A DNA stretch of 64,000 bases from Vibrio hepatarius (GCF_018860525.1 NZ_JAHKPM010000042.1:62001-126000), one strand, 5' to 3'; numbered from the stretch's first letter, positions 8,078-17,170 are shown. Notes: generated by a model from the sequence alone, not told the origin. A program made the numbers and translations.

Positions 8078-8088
8078 TTTATGTAAAG

Positions 8089-8115
8089 TATGGCTTGGTC
8101 GTTTGCTAAGCCATA
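8089..8115. terminator. hairpin between convergent genes
   Basis: An 8-bp dyad TATGGCTT / AAGCCATA with an 11-base loop lies between the YceI remnant and the convergent LysR gene. It could serve as a weak bidirectional terminator. Confidence 0.4.
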
Positions 8116-8134
8116 ACAAACTATTTATATACGT

Positions 8135-9028
8135 CTAGCCGTTGGCTATTCTTTCTGTCAACCATTTAATTTTGGGGTCATTATTACGCGTTTTATGCCA
8201 ATACAGTTTGACCTTATAATTTGGCACTTCTAACGGCAAAGGAGATATTTTAATCGGCAATTGCTGGGCAATATGCTCAGCGTATCTTTTGGGTATCGCT
8301 AGCAAATATTGTGTATCTATCACAAACGTCGGGGCGGACAACACGCTGGGGGTTTTTATCGCAATTTTTCTCTTCTTTTTGAGTTTTGATAAGGTAACAT
8401 CAAGTATCCCTCTTGCTTCATTCCAAGGTGTGATGACAACATGATGATAGTTGAGAAATTTAGTTAAGCTCAGTTCATTTCGAAATGGATGTTTTGGACT
8501 GTGTATACAGACATATTGGTCCTCAAACCATACTTTATTACTGATACTTTCAAAATTTTCGATTTCATGGGCAAAACCACACACTAAGTCGAACTGACTT
8601 TCCCTCAACGCATTCTCTGGCAGCCTTTCTTCTAGATTGAGAAATTCAATTTTGATATTTGGGTAGTCTTTACTCAGTTTTGAAATAAAAGTGTGCAAAC
8701 ACCAACTTGTGTAATCTGTGACTGCAATTCTTAAGGTTTGTACTTCGTATGGATCGAAAATAGTAGAAGAGCTAATGCCTTTCTCAATCTGGTTTATTCC
8801 TTGTATGAGTTCATTGGCAATGCCTTTAGCGTATTCTGTTGGTAACATAGAATTACCGACTCGGACGAATAAATCATCCTTTAACCGTTCACGCAGTCTT
8901 TGCAGCGCATGACTGCAAGCTGATTGGCTAAGGTTTAAAATATCAGCGGTATCTTTAACCGAATGAGTTTTATATAACACAGAAAACAAACGGATTAGGT
9001 TTAAGTCTATATTTGATGGAATAGTCAT
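8135..9028 (-). CDS. LysR family transcriptional regulator
   Basis: A 297-residue LysR protein. Residues about 8-67 form the HTH (LNLIRLFSVLYKTHSVKDTADILNLSQSACSHALQRLRERLKDDLFVRVG), followed by the linker helix and a periplasmic-binding-type effector domain starting at about 95. It is divergent from the acetyltransferase gene at 9167 with 138 bp between the starts, so it probably controls that gene and itself. The effector is unknown. Confidence 0.9.
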   Translation of the reverse strand: MTIPSNIDLNLIRLFSVLYKTHSVKDTADILNLSQSACSHALQRLRERLKDDLFVRVGNSMLPTEYAKGIANELIQGINQIEKGISSSTIFDPYEVQTLRIAVTDYTSWCLHTFISKLSKDYPNIKIEFLNLEERLPENALRESQFDLVCGFAHEIENFESISNKVWFEDQYVCIHSPKHPFRNELSLTKFLNYHHVVITPWNEARGILDVTLSKLKKKRKIAIKTPSVLSAPTFVIDTQYLLAIPKRYAEHIAQQLPIKISPLPLEVPNYKVKLYWHKTRNNDPKIKWLTERIANG

Positions 9029-9166
9029 GTTCTTTGTTCAGTTTCTAATTGCAAAAAATGCATTTTTTTCATGATTTATTTGAGGCTACACTAGTTGAAA
9101 TGCTTGTCAATATGACAATTTTCATAAAACAGAGGTTATAACCTCCAATAAATATAAAGGACAAAA

Positions 9167-9649
9167 ATGAAAAACATCAGTATTAGAGAAGCTTATATTG
9201 AAGACACTCAGATAATATTGCAGTTTGTTAAAGAACTAGCCACATATGAAAAAGCGCAGCAAGAAGTAAAAACAACGTTAGTAGAATTAGAAGAAAGCTT
9301 GTTTTCAGAGCACTCGACGGCCCATGCTATTATTTGTATGGCAAATGACAAACCTGTAGGCTTTGCTGTCTATTTCTATAATTTCTCAACTTGGCTTGGA
9401 AAGAATGGACTTTATTTGGAAGATTTATACGTCTCACCAGAGTACCGTAACTTAGGAGCAGGTAAAGCGATTTTGAAATATTTAGCAAACTTAGCGTTAC
9501 AAAAAAATTGCGGAAGGTTTGAGTGGTCGGTACTTGATTGGAACCAGCCTGCGATCGATTTTTACCATTCTGTTGGCGCTGTCGCTCAAGATGAATGGAT
9601 AACGTACCGGCTTAGCGGAGAAAGATTGACTTCATTTGCATTGAGCTAA
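9167..9649 (+). CDS. GNAT acetyltransferase, diamine/thialysine N-acetyltransferase-like
   Basis: A 160-residue GCN5-related N-acetyltransferase. The segment YFYNFSTWLGKNGLYLEDLYVSPEYRNLGAGKAILKYL, with acetyl-CoA loop RNLGAG, and GRFEWSVLDWNQPAIDFYHSVGA closely resemble the spermidine/spermine (SSAT) and thialysine acetyltransferase family, in which the YLEDLYV strand and the WSVLDWN.PAI.FY motif are typical. It probably acetylates a small polyamine or amine-bearing amino acid with acetyl-CoA in the cytoplasm. The divergent LysR gene is the likely regulator. RBS AAAGGA lies a few bases before the ATG. Confidence 0.85.
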   Translation: MKNISIREAYIEDTQIILQFVKELATYEKAQQEVKTTLVELEESLFSEHSTAHAIICMANDKPVGFAVYFYNFSTWLGKNGLYLEDLYVSPEYRNLGAGKAILKYLANLALQKNCGRFEWSVLDWNQPAIDFYHSVGAVAQDEWITYRLSGERLTSFALS

Positions 9650-9708
9650 CATCATTACATGTGTTCGTAATTGTCCTAAACTAGCGATTATGATTAATTT
9701 GGGCGATT

Positions 9709-10623
9709 TCATAACTGTGTTTCTAACCAACGGATAAAGGCTGCGTTTTTGGGCCTTTTTTCTTGGCCATTCAAACAGATTAAATCATAACTTAATCCAG
9801 AACTTACTTGCTCAAAAGGAGCAACTAACTCGCCCTTGTTCAAGCTTGATTGTATCAGAGATGATCGACCTATAGCGATTCCCATACCATGCTTGGCTGC
9901 AATCATTGCCATGTCTGAATGGTTAAGTAGGTAGGTCTTTTCCATTACATTAATTAACTTTAGTCTCTCATCACTTTGATTTTGTAGCCAATGATTCCAC
10001 TCCTGATTGGGTTCTCCAGTTTCTAGAGACTCATCGCAGTGAATGAAAGTAGCACAAGACAGCTGGCTAACTAGATCAGCGTCATTTGTAAAGTGAGCTT
10101 TATAAAAATCTGGGCTACATACTGGTATGAGAACCTCATTAAACAATCTTTGATGATAGAAACCTGGGTGTTCGCTTGAACTGTAATAAATGGCAATATC
10201 AACTGGTTCATGCTGGAAGTTAAGGCGGCTTGCTTTGACTCTAAGTTTAATATTGAGATTAGGGTACAACCGCTGGAACTCAGGTAGCCTAGGTAGTAAC
10301 CAACTTTGGGCGAAGGTCGGCGCTGCGCCAATATAGAGTTCACCACGTAGTTCATTGAATTTAATATCTTCTAACTCAGAAAATATCACGCCGAACGATT
10401 GGTTTAATGCGTGAAGAAGCCGTTCTCCTTCTTTGGTCAGCTCAAGACGTCGAGTCATGCGTACAAAAAGGCTAAATCCGAGTTGGCCCTCTAGAGACTT
10501 TATCCGTTGGCTAACTGCACCTTGTGTAATGAACAACTCTTCAGCGGCTTTGGTGAAGCTTAGAGACTTTCCTGCGATAGAAAAGGTGTACATATTAGAT
10601 AACATTTGCTGTTTTTGCACCAT
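9709..10623 (-). CDS. LysR family regulator, DsdC/GcvA-like
   Basis: A 304-residue LysR protein with HTH FSIAGKSLSFTKAAEELFITQGAVSQRIKSLEGQLGFSLFVR and an effector domain. The C-terminal stretch SDMAMIAAKHGMGIAIGRSSLIQSSLNKGELVAPF is close to E. coli DsdC, the activator of D-serine deaminase, but no dsdA or dsdX is present. It is divergent from the GH4 gene at 10734 with 110 bp between, so the likely target is that gene. The effector is therefore unknown. Confidence 0.85.
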   Translation of the reverse strand: MVQKQQMLSNMYTFSIAGKSLSFTKAAEELFITQGAVSQRIKSLEGQLGFSLFVRMTRRLELTKEGERLLHALNQSFGVIFSELEDIKFNELRGELYIGAAPTFAQSWLLPRLPEFQRLYPNLNIKLRVKASRLNFQHEPVDIAIYYSSSEHPGFYHQRLFNEVLIPVCSPDFYKAHFTNDADLVSQLSCATFIHCDESLETGEPNQEWNHWLQNQSDERLKLINVMEKTYLLNHSDMAMIAAKHGMGIAIGRSSLIQSSLNKGELVAPFEQVSSGLSYDLICLNGQEKRPKNAAFIRWLETQL

Positions 10624-10733
10624 GATTCAATCCTATAAATTAGATAATCTAATACATAACAAGTTGTCTTTAGTTTGTATAGCTTATTATGATGTTTTTA
10701 AATTATTTCATCTTATCCATAAGTGGGTGCATC

Positions 10734-12050
10734 ATGATGAAGAAACATCTTAAGATCACAATTATTGGCGCAGGCTCAAGTTACACACCTGAGCTTATTG
10801 AGGGGCTGATAAACCGTTACCATGAACTACCAATCGGTGAACTTTGGTTGGTAGATATCAAAGATGGCGAGAATAAGGTGAGCATTATCGGTAGTCTGAC
10901 TCGCCGTATGCTTGAGAAAAATAATCTGTCGCATATTAATGTTCACGTGACCTTAGATCGAAGGAAGGCGCTCAAGGATGCTGACTTCGTTTGCTCCCAA
11001 TTTCGCGCAGGTTGCCTTGAAGGCCGTATTCGTGATGAACGCATTTCACTGAAATATGGGATGATTGGTCAAGAAACCAATGGCCTTGGCGGTTTTGCCA
11101 ATGCCTGTCGAACTATTCCAGTTGCCCTGGAAATCTGCAAGGAAATGGAAGTGTTATGCCCTGATGCGTGGCTACTTAACTTCACTAATCCATCGGGGAT
11201 GGTGACAGAAGCGATCCTAAAGCACACTAAAGTTAAAGTCGTTGGCCTGTGTAACGTTCCTGTGATTATGCAAAAAGGTATTGCAAGCATTCTAAATGCT
11301 GACGAGCAAGACTTTGTACTGCAAGTTGCCGGATTGAATCACTTTATTTGGGCACGCCAAATTCTCCATGAAGGGCGAGACAAAATGCAAGATGTGGTGG
11401 ATGAAATTTTATCAGGCAATGACCCATTAATACCAAATAACATTCCACCATTTGAGTGGCCTGCCGAGTTACTGTGTAATATGAGAATGATCCCTTGTGC
11501 TTACTTGCGTTATTACTATACGAGTGAAGATATTATGAATCAGGAGATCAAAGAAGCCAGTGATGAAGGAACACGTGGTGAAGTGGTTAAAGCTATGGAG
11601 AAACGCCTGTTTGAGATATATAGAAACCCCAAACTTAGTGAAAAGCCAAAAGAATTGGAAAAGCGTGGTGGGCAATATTATTCAGAAGCTGCGTGTGAGC
11701 TAATGAGTTCAATTTACAATGATAAGCGTACAATTATGCACATCAATACCCGTAATAATGGGGCGATTAATGGTTTGCCGGATGATTGCGCAGTAGAGGT
11801 CAGTTGTATGATCACTAAAGCTGGACCCGTGCCACTCAATGTGGCTCCGTTTCCTGACGATACTTTAAGGCTGATTCAATTAATAAAAGAGTTTGAATCA
11901 CTGACGGTTGAAGCCGCCGTTAATGGCGATCGCCATGCAGCTCACCGTGCACTGATCTTAAATCCACTGGTGTCAACAGGTTCGGTGCTGGAAAAAGCCT
12001 TGGATGAAACTATTGAAGCAAACCGAGATCATATGCCTCAGTTTCGCTAG
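10734..12050 (+). CDS. glycoside hydrolase family 4, 6-phospho-beta-glucosidase-like
   Basis: An NAD- and divalent-metal-dependent GH4 enzyme that cleaves phosphorylated disaccharides in the cytoplasm by an oxidation-elimination route. The ATG at 10734 puts the Rossmann motif IIGAGSSYTPELIEGL close to the N-terminus; a start at 10689 would add about 15 unrelated residues. NPSGMVTEA, the metal-site Cys in VGLCNVPV and the metal-site His in AGLNHFIW match 6-phospho-beta-glucosidases of the CelF/LicH type. Length (438) is typical. Unusually there is no PTS transporter gene beside it; a DsdC-like LysR regulator is divergent. A perfect hairpin with T-tail follows the stop. Confidence 0.9.
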   Translation: MMKKHLKITIIGAGSSYTPELIEGLINRYHELPIGELWLVDIKDGENKVSIIGSLTRRMLEKNNLSHINVHVTLDRRKALKDADFVCSQFRAGCLEGRIRDERISLKYGMIGQETNGLGGFANACRTIPVALEICKEMEVLCPDAWLLNFTNPSGMVTEAILKHTKVKVVGLCNVPVIMQKGIASILNADEQDFVLQVAGLNHFIWARQILHEGRDKMQDVVDEILSGNDPLIPNNIPPFEWPAELLCNMRMIPCAYLRYYYTSEDIMNQEIKEASDEGTRGEVVKAMEKRLFEIYRNPKLSEKPKELEKRGGQYYSEAACELMSSIYNDKRTIMHINTRNNGAINGLPDDCAVEVSCMITKAGPVPLNVAPFPDDTLRLIQLIKEFESLTVEAAVNGDRHAAHRALILNPLVSTGSVLEKALDETIEANRDHMPQFR

Positions 12051-12073
12051 TTATAGTTAATTATAAAAGGAGG

Positions 12074-12099
12074 AGGTCCTTGTGGGTAAGGACCTTTTT
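12074..12099 (+). terminator. intrinsic terminator of the GH4 gene
   Basis: Stem AGGTCCTT / AAGGACCT with loop GTGGGT followed by T5, 23 bases after the stop codon. Confidence 0.85.
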
Positions 12100-12154
12100 A
12101 GTAGCATAGAAAGTATTATGGCATCAGTATAGAGGAATATAACCCATTCACGGC

Positions 12155-13048
12155 TTAAGACTTGTTTGGGTAACCAAAAACATCATTGCCGTTTTGTGAT
12201 ATACCGGTTTGAGGCTCGATGATGTCCCAATGTTCGACGATAAGCCCATCACTATTAAAGCGGAAGATATCGATATATCCTGTCCCTAAATCTCCTTTTT
12301 TATTAAGATCTATTTGCTTAGAGTGGATAAGGACCATATCGCCCATAGCAATGGTTTTGGCTATTTCAGTCTCAAATTTGGCATCTTTTTTATGTAAGTA
12401 ATCTAAGTAGCCCAGCAGAGCGTCTCTACCATCAGGTACTTCAGGGTTGTGCTGAATATAGGTTTCGTTAGAGACATATTTTTTCACAGCGATTTTATTG
12501 GCTGGATTGTCAAAGGTTTTTAATACCGAAATGGCTCTTTTCCTATTACGTTCAATGTTTTGAGTATTATCGTAAATATTGGCATCTGGCCCTTGGTACA
12601 TAGTGTTTTTATTAGCTGATAAAGCAGGGATTTTCTGGTAGTGATCCCAATGTTCGACTAGCTTACCATTCTCTTCTCGCCAGATATCAACATAGACATA
12701 TTGTGCGTTGTCAGAAGTGGTCCATACGGAGTGAATAGCGACATAAGGGCCCTCAGAGATCGTACGATAAATATCGATTGTAACATTAGGATCTGCAGTT
12801 AATTCACCGGCTATGGCTTTCATTAATTCAACTGGGCCATCACCGTAAGCAGGGGCATGTTGAATATAAGAGTGACCAATGTATTTTTGAAAGTTGTTAA
12901 GGTTACGGTAAATCAGTACATCTTGGTAAAAGCCTTCGGCAAGCTTTTTGACTTGGCTCGTTTGTTTATCAATGGTGCTGAGATCAGCAAAGCTTGGGGT
13001 TGTGAGTAGACATATCGCGAATCCGATAACAGCAGACTTAATAGACAT
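12155..13048 (-). CDS. exported protein with two SnoaL/NTF2-like domains
   Basis: A 297-residue protein with a signal peptide (residues 1-21, ending TTPSFA). The mature part is an internal duplication: residues about 35-145 and 165-290 each have the SnoaL-like pattern, with YIGHSYIQHAPAYGDGP... and YVSNETYIQHNPEVPDGRDALLGYL as matching segments, and IWREENGKLVEHWDHYQKIP and IFRFNSDGLIVEHWDIIEP as the matching ends. SnoaL-like folds occur in small isomerases, hydrolases and binding proteins. The actual reaction here is unknown. The LysR gene at 13176 lies just upstream on the same strand and may control it. Confidence 0.8.
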   Translation of the reverse strand: MSIKSAVIGFAICLLTTPSFADLSTIDKQTSQVKKLAEGFYQDVLIYRNLNNFQKYIGHSYIQHAPAYGDGPVELMKAIAGELTADPNVTIDIYRTISEGPYVAIHSVWTTSDNAQYVYVDIWREENGKLVEHWDHYQKIPALSANKNTMYQGPDANIYDNTQNIERNRKRAISVLKTFDNPANKIAVKKYVSNETYIQHNPEVPDGRDALLGYLDYLHKKDAKFETEIAKTIAMGDMVLIHSKQIDLNKKGDLGTGYIDIFRFNSDGLIVEHWDIIEPQTGISQNGNDVFGYPNKS

Positions 13049-13175
13049 TATATATACCTCTCTGAATGGTTCTTATTGAGAATTCACATGTTATCGATGC
13101 AGATTCATCAGATATACAGGGAGTTAACCATAGGTACTATGAAGAAAATCGATGATTTAGGATGTGTTATGAACC

Positions 13176-14072
13176 CTATTGTATTAAATTTTTAAACCAA
13201 GCGTGACGTTGTGACTGCTTGTTCCGGCTGTGCCAAACTTTAACAATATTGAAAGGTGAGTAATTAAAAGGTAAGGGCACCTGCTTAAATTCGTGAAAGA
13301 TAGTAGTGGATAAACGAGAAGGCATGCTTACTATGATGTTTGTGTCTCTTATCAAAGAGGCAACGGCAGAAAAGCTTGGGGCACTGGCAACAACTTTTCT
13401 TTGCATCCCATATTCTTGCAATATGGTATCAATTTCGGTGTAATGAATATTCTCATACGCCATAATTGCATGAGGCTTAGCGCAGTATTGCTCAATGGTT
13501 GTTGGTGGTGTTTGTTTCTTCGGGTTATAAAAGCAGACTTCTTGGTCGGAGAGAAGTGTCGTTTGAATTAAATCCGACTCATTACTATTTAATTCGGGAG
13601 TGAGTACCAAGTCAACGTCACCAGATCGTAATAGTGATGCCCATTTAAGTTGTGTTCGAGCAGGGGCGATATGTAAATAGCTTAATGGAGCTTGTGTTTG
13701 GAACTGCTCAAACATAGGTTTGAGCACCGTCTCAATTTCGTAGTCATTAGCAGCAACCGCGAAACCTTTTTTATCCAAAGATGGATCGTAGTGCTTAGAG
13801 CTTGAAAACTCTTGCATGGCAAGGATAAGCGCTCTTGCTTGCCCAATCAGCTCGTTGGCCTTTGGTGTAGGGGCGATACTACGGCCACACGCAACGAACA
13901 ACTCATCTTTAACAATTTTACGTAATTGATTTAGCCCATGGCTCACTGTGGATTGAGTAACGCCCATGGTCACTGCCGCTTTGGTAACCGATTGGTGTTC
14001 ATAAACGCAAATAAACATACGTAGCAAACGGCCGTCGAGTGACGAGTAATCGAAAGTATTCATAAGTATCAT
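13176..14072 (-). CDS. LysR family transcriptional regulator
   Basis: A 298-residue LysR protein with HTH MFICVYEHQSVTKAAVTMGVTQSTVSHGLNQLRKIVKDELFVACG and an effector domain. An alternative ATG at 14063 (MNTFDYSSLDGRLL) is equally plausible as start. It precedes the SnoaL-like gene on the same strand with 127 bp between, in which a separate promoter is likely. Effector unknown. Confidence 0.88.
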   Translation of the reverse strand: MILMNTFDYSSLDGRLLRMFICVYEHQSVTKAAVTMGVTQSTVSHGLNQLRKIVKDELFVACGRSIAPTPKANELIGQARALILAMQEFSSSKHYDPSLDKKGFAVAANDYEIETVLKPMFEQFQTQAPLSYLHIAPARTQLKWASLLRSGDVDLVLTPELNSNESDLIQTTLLSDQEVCFYNPKKQTPPTTIEQYCAKPHAIMAYENIHYTEIDTILQEYGMQRKVVASAPSFSAVASLIRDTNIIVSMPSRLSTTIFHEFKQVPLPFNYSPFNIVKVWHSRNKQSQRHAWFKNLIQ

Positions 14073-14445
14073 TCACATCGCATGAAGCATTGATAACTTT
14101 GGTTATAGCACGTTTTCCATAAACCAGACAAGTAACATGGTGAAGCTAATAACTATATGATCTTAGATTAGTTTTTAGTCCTTTGCATAAAGTAATTAAT
14201 GCCGTCCGGCTAGGTATAAAAATTTATGCTTACTTGATATATTATCTGTTAATTAGCCTTAGGCTAGATTGCATATAATTTAAGGGTAATCAATGCTTAA
14301 ACGGTTCAATGGGTTTGTAGTTTGAATCTAAGGTTGCGGGTTTGACATACCAAAGCGAACTGAGTGATAAAACATAGAAGTTATATGACCAATAAAGGAG
14401 GGTTCGGACCCTTCTTTATGGCATTTATGTATGATGTGATTTAAA
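14073..14445. other. intergenic stretch without a supported gene
   Basis: About 370 bp upstream of the LysR gene. A 64-codon minus-strand frame (14328-14522) overlaps the better supported 66-aa gene in another frame and is not accepted. A short GGGTTCGGACCC-like imperfect dyad occurs around 14400-14412. Confidence 0.4.
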
Positions 14446-14646
14446 TTATTGTCTATTGACGAATTTTTCAGCTTTTGCAAATAGTGTGTCGCACTTTTTT
14501 TTCTGCTTGATATATTCTTCACTGCCTTCGCTCATAGCATCAAGAAATTCTTTAGCTTTTTGATATTCTTCGACCATTAGGGCAAACCGTTCTTCAAAAT
14601 CGGTTTTGCGCATTTTTTTTCCTGTCTTTTTTACTGGCTTTCTCAT
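14446..14646 (-). CDS. small basic hypothetical protein, 66 aa
   Basis: The 66-residue product starts MRKPVKKTGKKMRKTDF and continues as charged amphipathic helices rich in Lys and Glu (EERFALMVEEYQKAKEFLDAMSEGSEEY). No family is recognised. It is the third of three tiny minus-strand genes in tandem with short gaps. Helical content and composition are those of a real small protein, possibly nucleic acid- or ribosome-associated (inference). Confidence 0.5.
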   Translation of the reverse strand: MRKPVKKTGKKMRKTDFEERFALMVEEYQKAKEFLDAMSEGSEEYIKQKKKCDTLFAKAEKFVNRQ

Positions 14647-14658
14647 GTATTTCTCATT

Positions 14659-14808
14659 CTATAGGTCCCATAGGTTTTTCTGCTCGCGTTCTAACAGAAT
14701 CCGTTCGATCTTTTTTCTTATCTCATGAATGTTATCCGGACGTTCATCTTTGATTTGATTTTCGACTTTGGCTGGTTTCGAATTACGACAAGTTGATTTT
14801 TTTTTCAA
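14659..14808 (-). CDS. small basic hypothetical protein, 49 aa, TTG start
   Basis: A 49-codon frame with a TTG start at 14808 preceded by an excellent AAAGGAGGT ribosome-binding site, which decides the start. The product begins with four basic residues and ends in the amphipathic helix HEIRKKIERILLEREQKNLW. It lies between the 74-codon frame (stop 3 bases upstream of the TTG) and the 66-aa gene (12 bases downstream), consistent with one operon. No family recognised. Confidence 0.55.
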   Translation of the reverse strand: MKKKSTCRNSKPAKVENQIKDERPDNIHEIRKKIERILLEREQKNLWDL

Positions 14809-14811
14809 AGT

Positions 14812-15036
14812 TTAACCTCCTTTATTTGATGAAATTGAAAAAGTACCTAAGACCATACCTTGTGAATTTATAATCTTCCCCAATTTTTCAGTCTCACAAA
14901 ATGAGAAACTCAAATCAAAAAAACTGGTATTTATTCTGGGGAGGATATGGCGTGTTAATACGTCACTGTTTAGTTGATTTATGGTCGCTGACCACGAGGA
15001 TTTACTGTGATAAAGAAAGAATTTAATTTTATACAA
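14812..15036 (-). CDS. possible small hypothetical protein, 74 aa
   Basis: A 74-codon frame whose last codons contain the ribosome-binding site of the next small gene, as in translational coupling. The start at 15036 is a TTG without a clear ribosome-binding site, so the true start may be further in. No family is recognised. Support is mainly its position at the head of the tandem of small ORFs. Confidence 0.35.
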   Translation of the reverse strand: MYKIKFFLYHSKSSWSATINQLNSDVLTRHILPRINTSFFDLSFSFCETEKLGKIINSQGMVLGTFSISSNKGG

Positions 15037-15139
15037 TTATATTTTTATCTTGGCTGTTTTTTGTTCACGCAAAACATAATACCAGTATATTTTTCTATGG
15101 GTTCTTCGAGCCATAGTTCTCCTTAATAAAATGACAAAT

Positions 15140-15177
15140 CGAGACCTTACCCTAACTAGGAAGTAGGTAAGATCTCG
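15140..15177 (-). terminator. hairpin after the cold-shock gene
   Basis: A long stem with one mismatch and one bulge (CGAGACCTTAC ... GTAAGATCTCG) begins 10 bases downstream of the cold-shock protein stop on the minus strand. The tail is moderately T-rich. Confidence 0.7.
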
Positions 15178-15187
15178 TTAAAAAAGG

Positions 15188-15400
15188 TTACAATACTGTA
15201 ACGTTACCCGCTTGCGGGCCTTTAGCACCTTGCTCAACACTAAAAGACACCTTCTGGCCTTCAGCTAGTGTTTTGAAACCGTCGCTTGTAATAGATCTAA
15301 AGTGAACAAATAGATCAGCACTGCCGTTATCTGGAGTGATAAATCCAAAGCCTTTTGATTCGTTAAACCATTTTACTAGACCAGTTGTATTATTTGACAT
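15188..15400 (-). CDS. CspA family cold-shock protein
   Basis: A 70-residue single-domain cold-shock protein that binds single-stranded RNA/DNA and melts RNA structure at low temperature. Both RNA-binding motifs are present, KGFGFI (RNP1) and LFVHF (RNP2), with the usual ends (TGLVKWFN and [10 protein letters not shown]). About 150-200 bp of AT-rich sequence precede the start, room for the long 5' leader typical of csp mRNAs. It resembles the cold-inducible CspA/CspV of vibrios. Confidence 0.95.
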   Translation of the reverse strand: MSNNTTGLVKWFNESKGFGFITPDNGSADLFVHFRSITSDGFKTLAEGQKVSFSVEQGAKGPQAGNVTVL

Positions 15401-15816
15401 GTATATCTCGATAGATTGATTAAGTTAAAAAGAAAGCTACTAAATAAGGAAGTAATAAGAAGGTATCGCAGGATAGAAATGACGAATCAAATCGAAAGAT
15501 AACTGTGAAGATCTTGAACTAAACATATTATAAATAGCTCGCCGTTTGAGCTGGGGATTACTATACACCATATGATAACAATAGATATAAGTTTTTGGTG
15601 TTATTTTTTTTAATCTTAAAAATCATGTGCTTAGTCTTAATTTTGGCAGTTGTAAGTATATGGTTTTATAAACACCGATGCATTTTCATATGAGGAATGA
15701 CGATAAAAATTCTGTTAGATTATGACTCTATATGTATAATCAACCCAATGATATTTAACACTTTTGATGATTTGAAGCGCTGTTTTCTAGTAGGAAACTA
15801 AAGAATTGGTAACAGT

Positions 15817-16445
15817 ATGACTAATTGTATTATTTTTGATTTTGATGGGACATTAGTTGATAGTGAGTATATAAACAACTACGCATTGAAATCAATGTTC
15901 CAACAGTATGACGTATACTATGATGTGCATGATTCAGTTCAACGCTATAAAGGTTTTAAATTAGCAAGAATTATTGCTGAGGTCGAAAAAGATAATGGAA
16001 TTAAGGTCGAAAAAGATTTTGTCGATCAATATCGAGCATTAGTGGAAGCGTACTATAACGAGTACCTTGAGCCAATGCCACAGGTTATTTGTACCTTAGA
16101 AGCAACAGAACTGCCGGTATGTATTGCTTCTAGTGCTCCCAAGAAAAAGATACTCCACGGTTTGGAAGTTACAGGGTTGTCTGGCTATTTCAATCAACAA
16201 GCAGTGTTCAGTTCTTATGAGATCAATAGCTGGAAACCAGAGCCTAAGATTTTTTACATGCCGCTTCATCAATGGGGTTCAATGCTGAAAACTGTTTGGT
16301 GGTTGATGATGCAGACATTGGTATTAGGGCAGCATTGGCGGCTAATATGAGGGCGTGTTACTACAGCCTTGATGGGCAAAAGTCTTTTGACAATAATGTG
16401 GTTTCAATTTCACATATGCCGGATCTGCTAAAGGTTCTCTGCTAA
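15817..16445 (+). pseudogene. HAD-superfamily phosphatase (YieH-like) with a -1 frameshift
   Basis: The frame from 15817 gives HAD motif I (IIFDFDGTLVDSE), the cap domain (RYKGFKLARIIAEVEKDNG), motif II (PVCIASSAPKKKI) and the motif III Lys (SWKPEPKIF). After a T6 run at 16250-16255 the frame degenerates and stops at 16350. In the -1 frame the expected continuation is intact: LHAASSMGFNAENCLVVDDADIGIRAA with motif IV, on to a stop at 16443-16445. The total would match E. coli YieH, a 6-phosphogluconate phosphatase. One T too few, a real mutation, or slippage on the T run would all explain it. Confidence 0.8.
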
Positions 16446-16641
16446 TTTATTTATGGTACTCTTTCTATTGCAGTGAAGTCAGGACTTGGTGTTATAAACG
16501 CTAGCCGTAATATCATTATAAATAACAACGCGCTTAAATATACACTCGTTCACGTTCTCTGACTGTTCAAGGCTTTCGAGGTTGCTATTTCTGTAGGGCT
16601 CAATACTATCTTTGTAATTACATTTCAATTAGATAGTAGTA

Positions 16642-17151
16642 ATGTCATTGGCACGAGTCGATAGTTTGGTCAAGAAACTAGATCTTAAACCGCATCCTGA
16701 AGGTGGTTATTTTAGTGAGTATTATCGTTCAAAAGAAGTTCTAAAATGTCCGCCGGAGAGGTTTCATGGTGAGCATGTTTTTAAGACATCGATATATTAT
16801 CTCTTGCAGCAAGGCAATGTATCGATGTTTCATCGGCTCAAACAGGATGAGCTTTGGCATCATTATACGGGAAGCAGTGTTGTGATACATATTCTTGACC
16901 CTGAGTATGGCTACCAGCAACTGATTCTTGGCTGTGCCCTTGAAGATTGTCAAGCTGAGTATCAAATACTGGTTGAACAAAATGTGTGGTTTGCAGCGGA
17001 AGTTAAAGATAAATCTCACTTTTCTTTGGTAGGATGCACAACTTCGCCGGGTTTTGATTTCTCTGATTGGGAGCTGGCCAATACAGAACATTTGGCTAGA
17101 GAATTCCCTGAGCAAGAAGCACTAATATCACGAATTATGCTATCTACTTGA
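16642..17151 (+). CDS. DUF985 cupin family protein
   Basis: A 169-residue cupin of the DUF985 (cupin_5) family: LKPHPEGGYFSEYYRS, TSIYYLL, FHRLKQDELWHHYTGSSVVIHIL, VWFAAEVKDKSHFSLVGCTTSPGFDFSDWEL are characteristic. The fold is a small beta-barrel that may bind a metal or sugar-like ligand through the His of FHRL/WHH; no reaction is established for the family. It stands alone; a hairpin follows. Confidence 0.85.
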   Translation: MSLARVDSLVKKLDLKPHPEGGYFSEYYRSKEVLKCPPERFHGEHVFKTSIYYLLQQGNVSMFHRLKQDELWHHYTGSSVVIHILDPEYGYQQLILGCALEDCQAEYQILVEQNVWFAAEVKDKSHFSLVGCTTSPGFDFSDWELANTEHLAREFPEQEALISRIMLST

Positions 17152-17170
17152 GTTTATTCATCGCCAAGAA

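Noticed and set aside
10433..10753. 106-codon plus-strand frame antisense to the LysR gene start
   Set aside because: Mostly antisense to a well supported LysR gene and without recognisable protein features.
14328..14522. 64-codon minus-strand frame
   Set aside because: Overlaps the better supported 66-aa gene in another frame; no ribosome-binding site.
16741..17115. 124-codon frame antisense to the DUF985 cupin
   Set aside because: The cupin on the plus strand has clear family motifs; the antisense frame has none.
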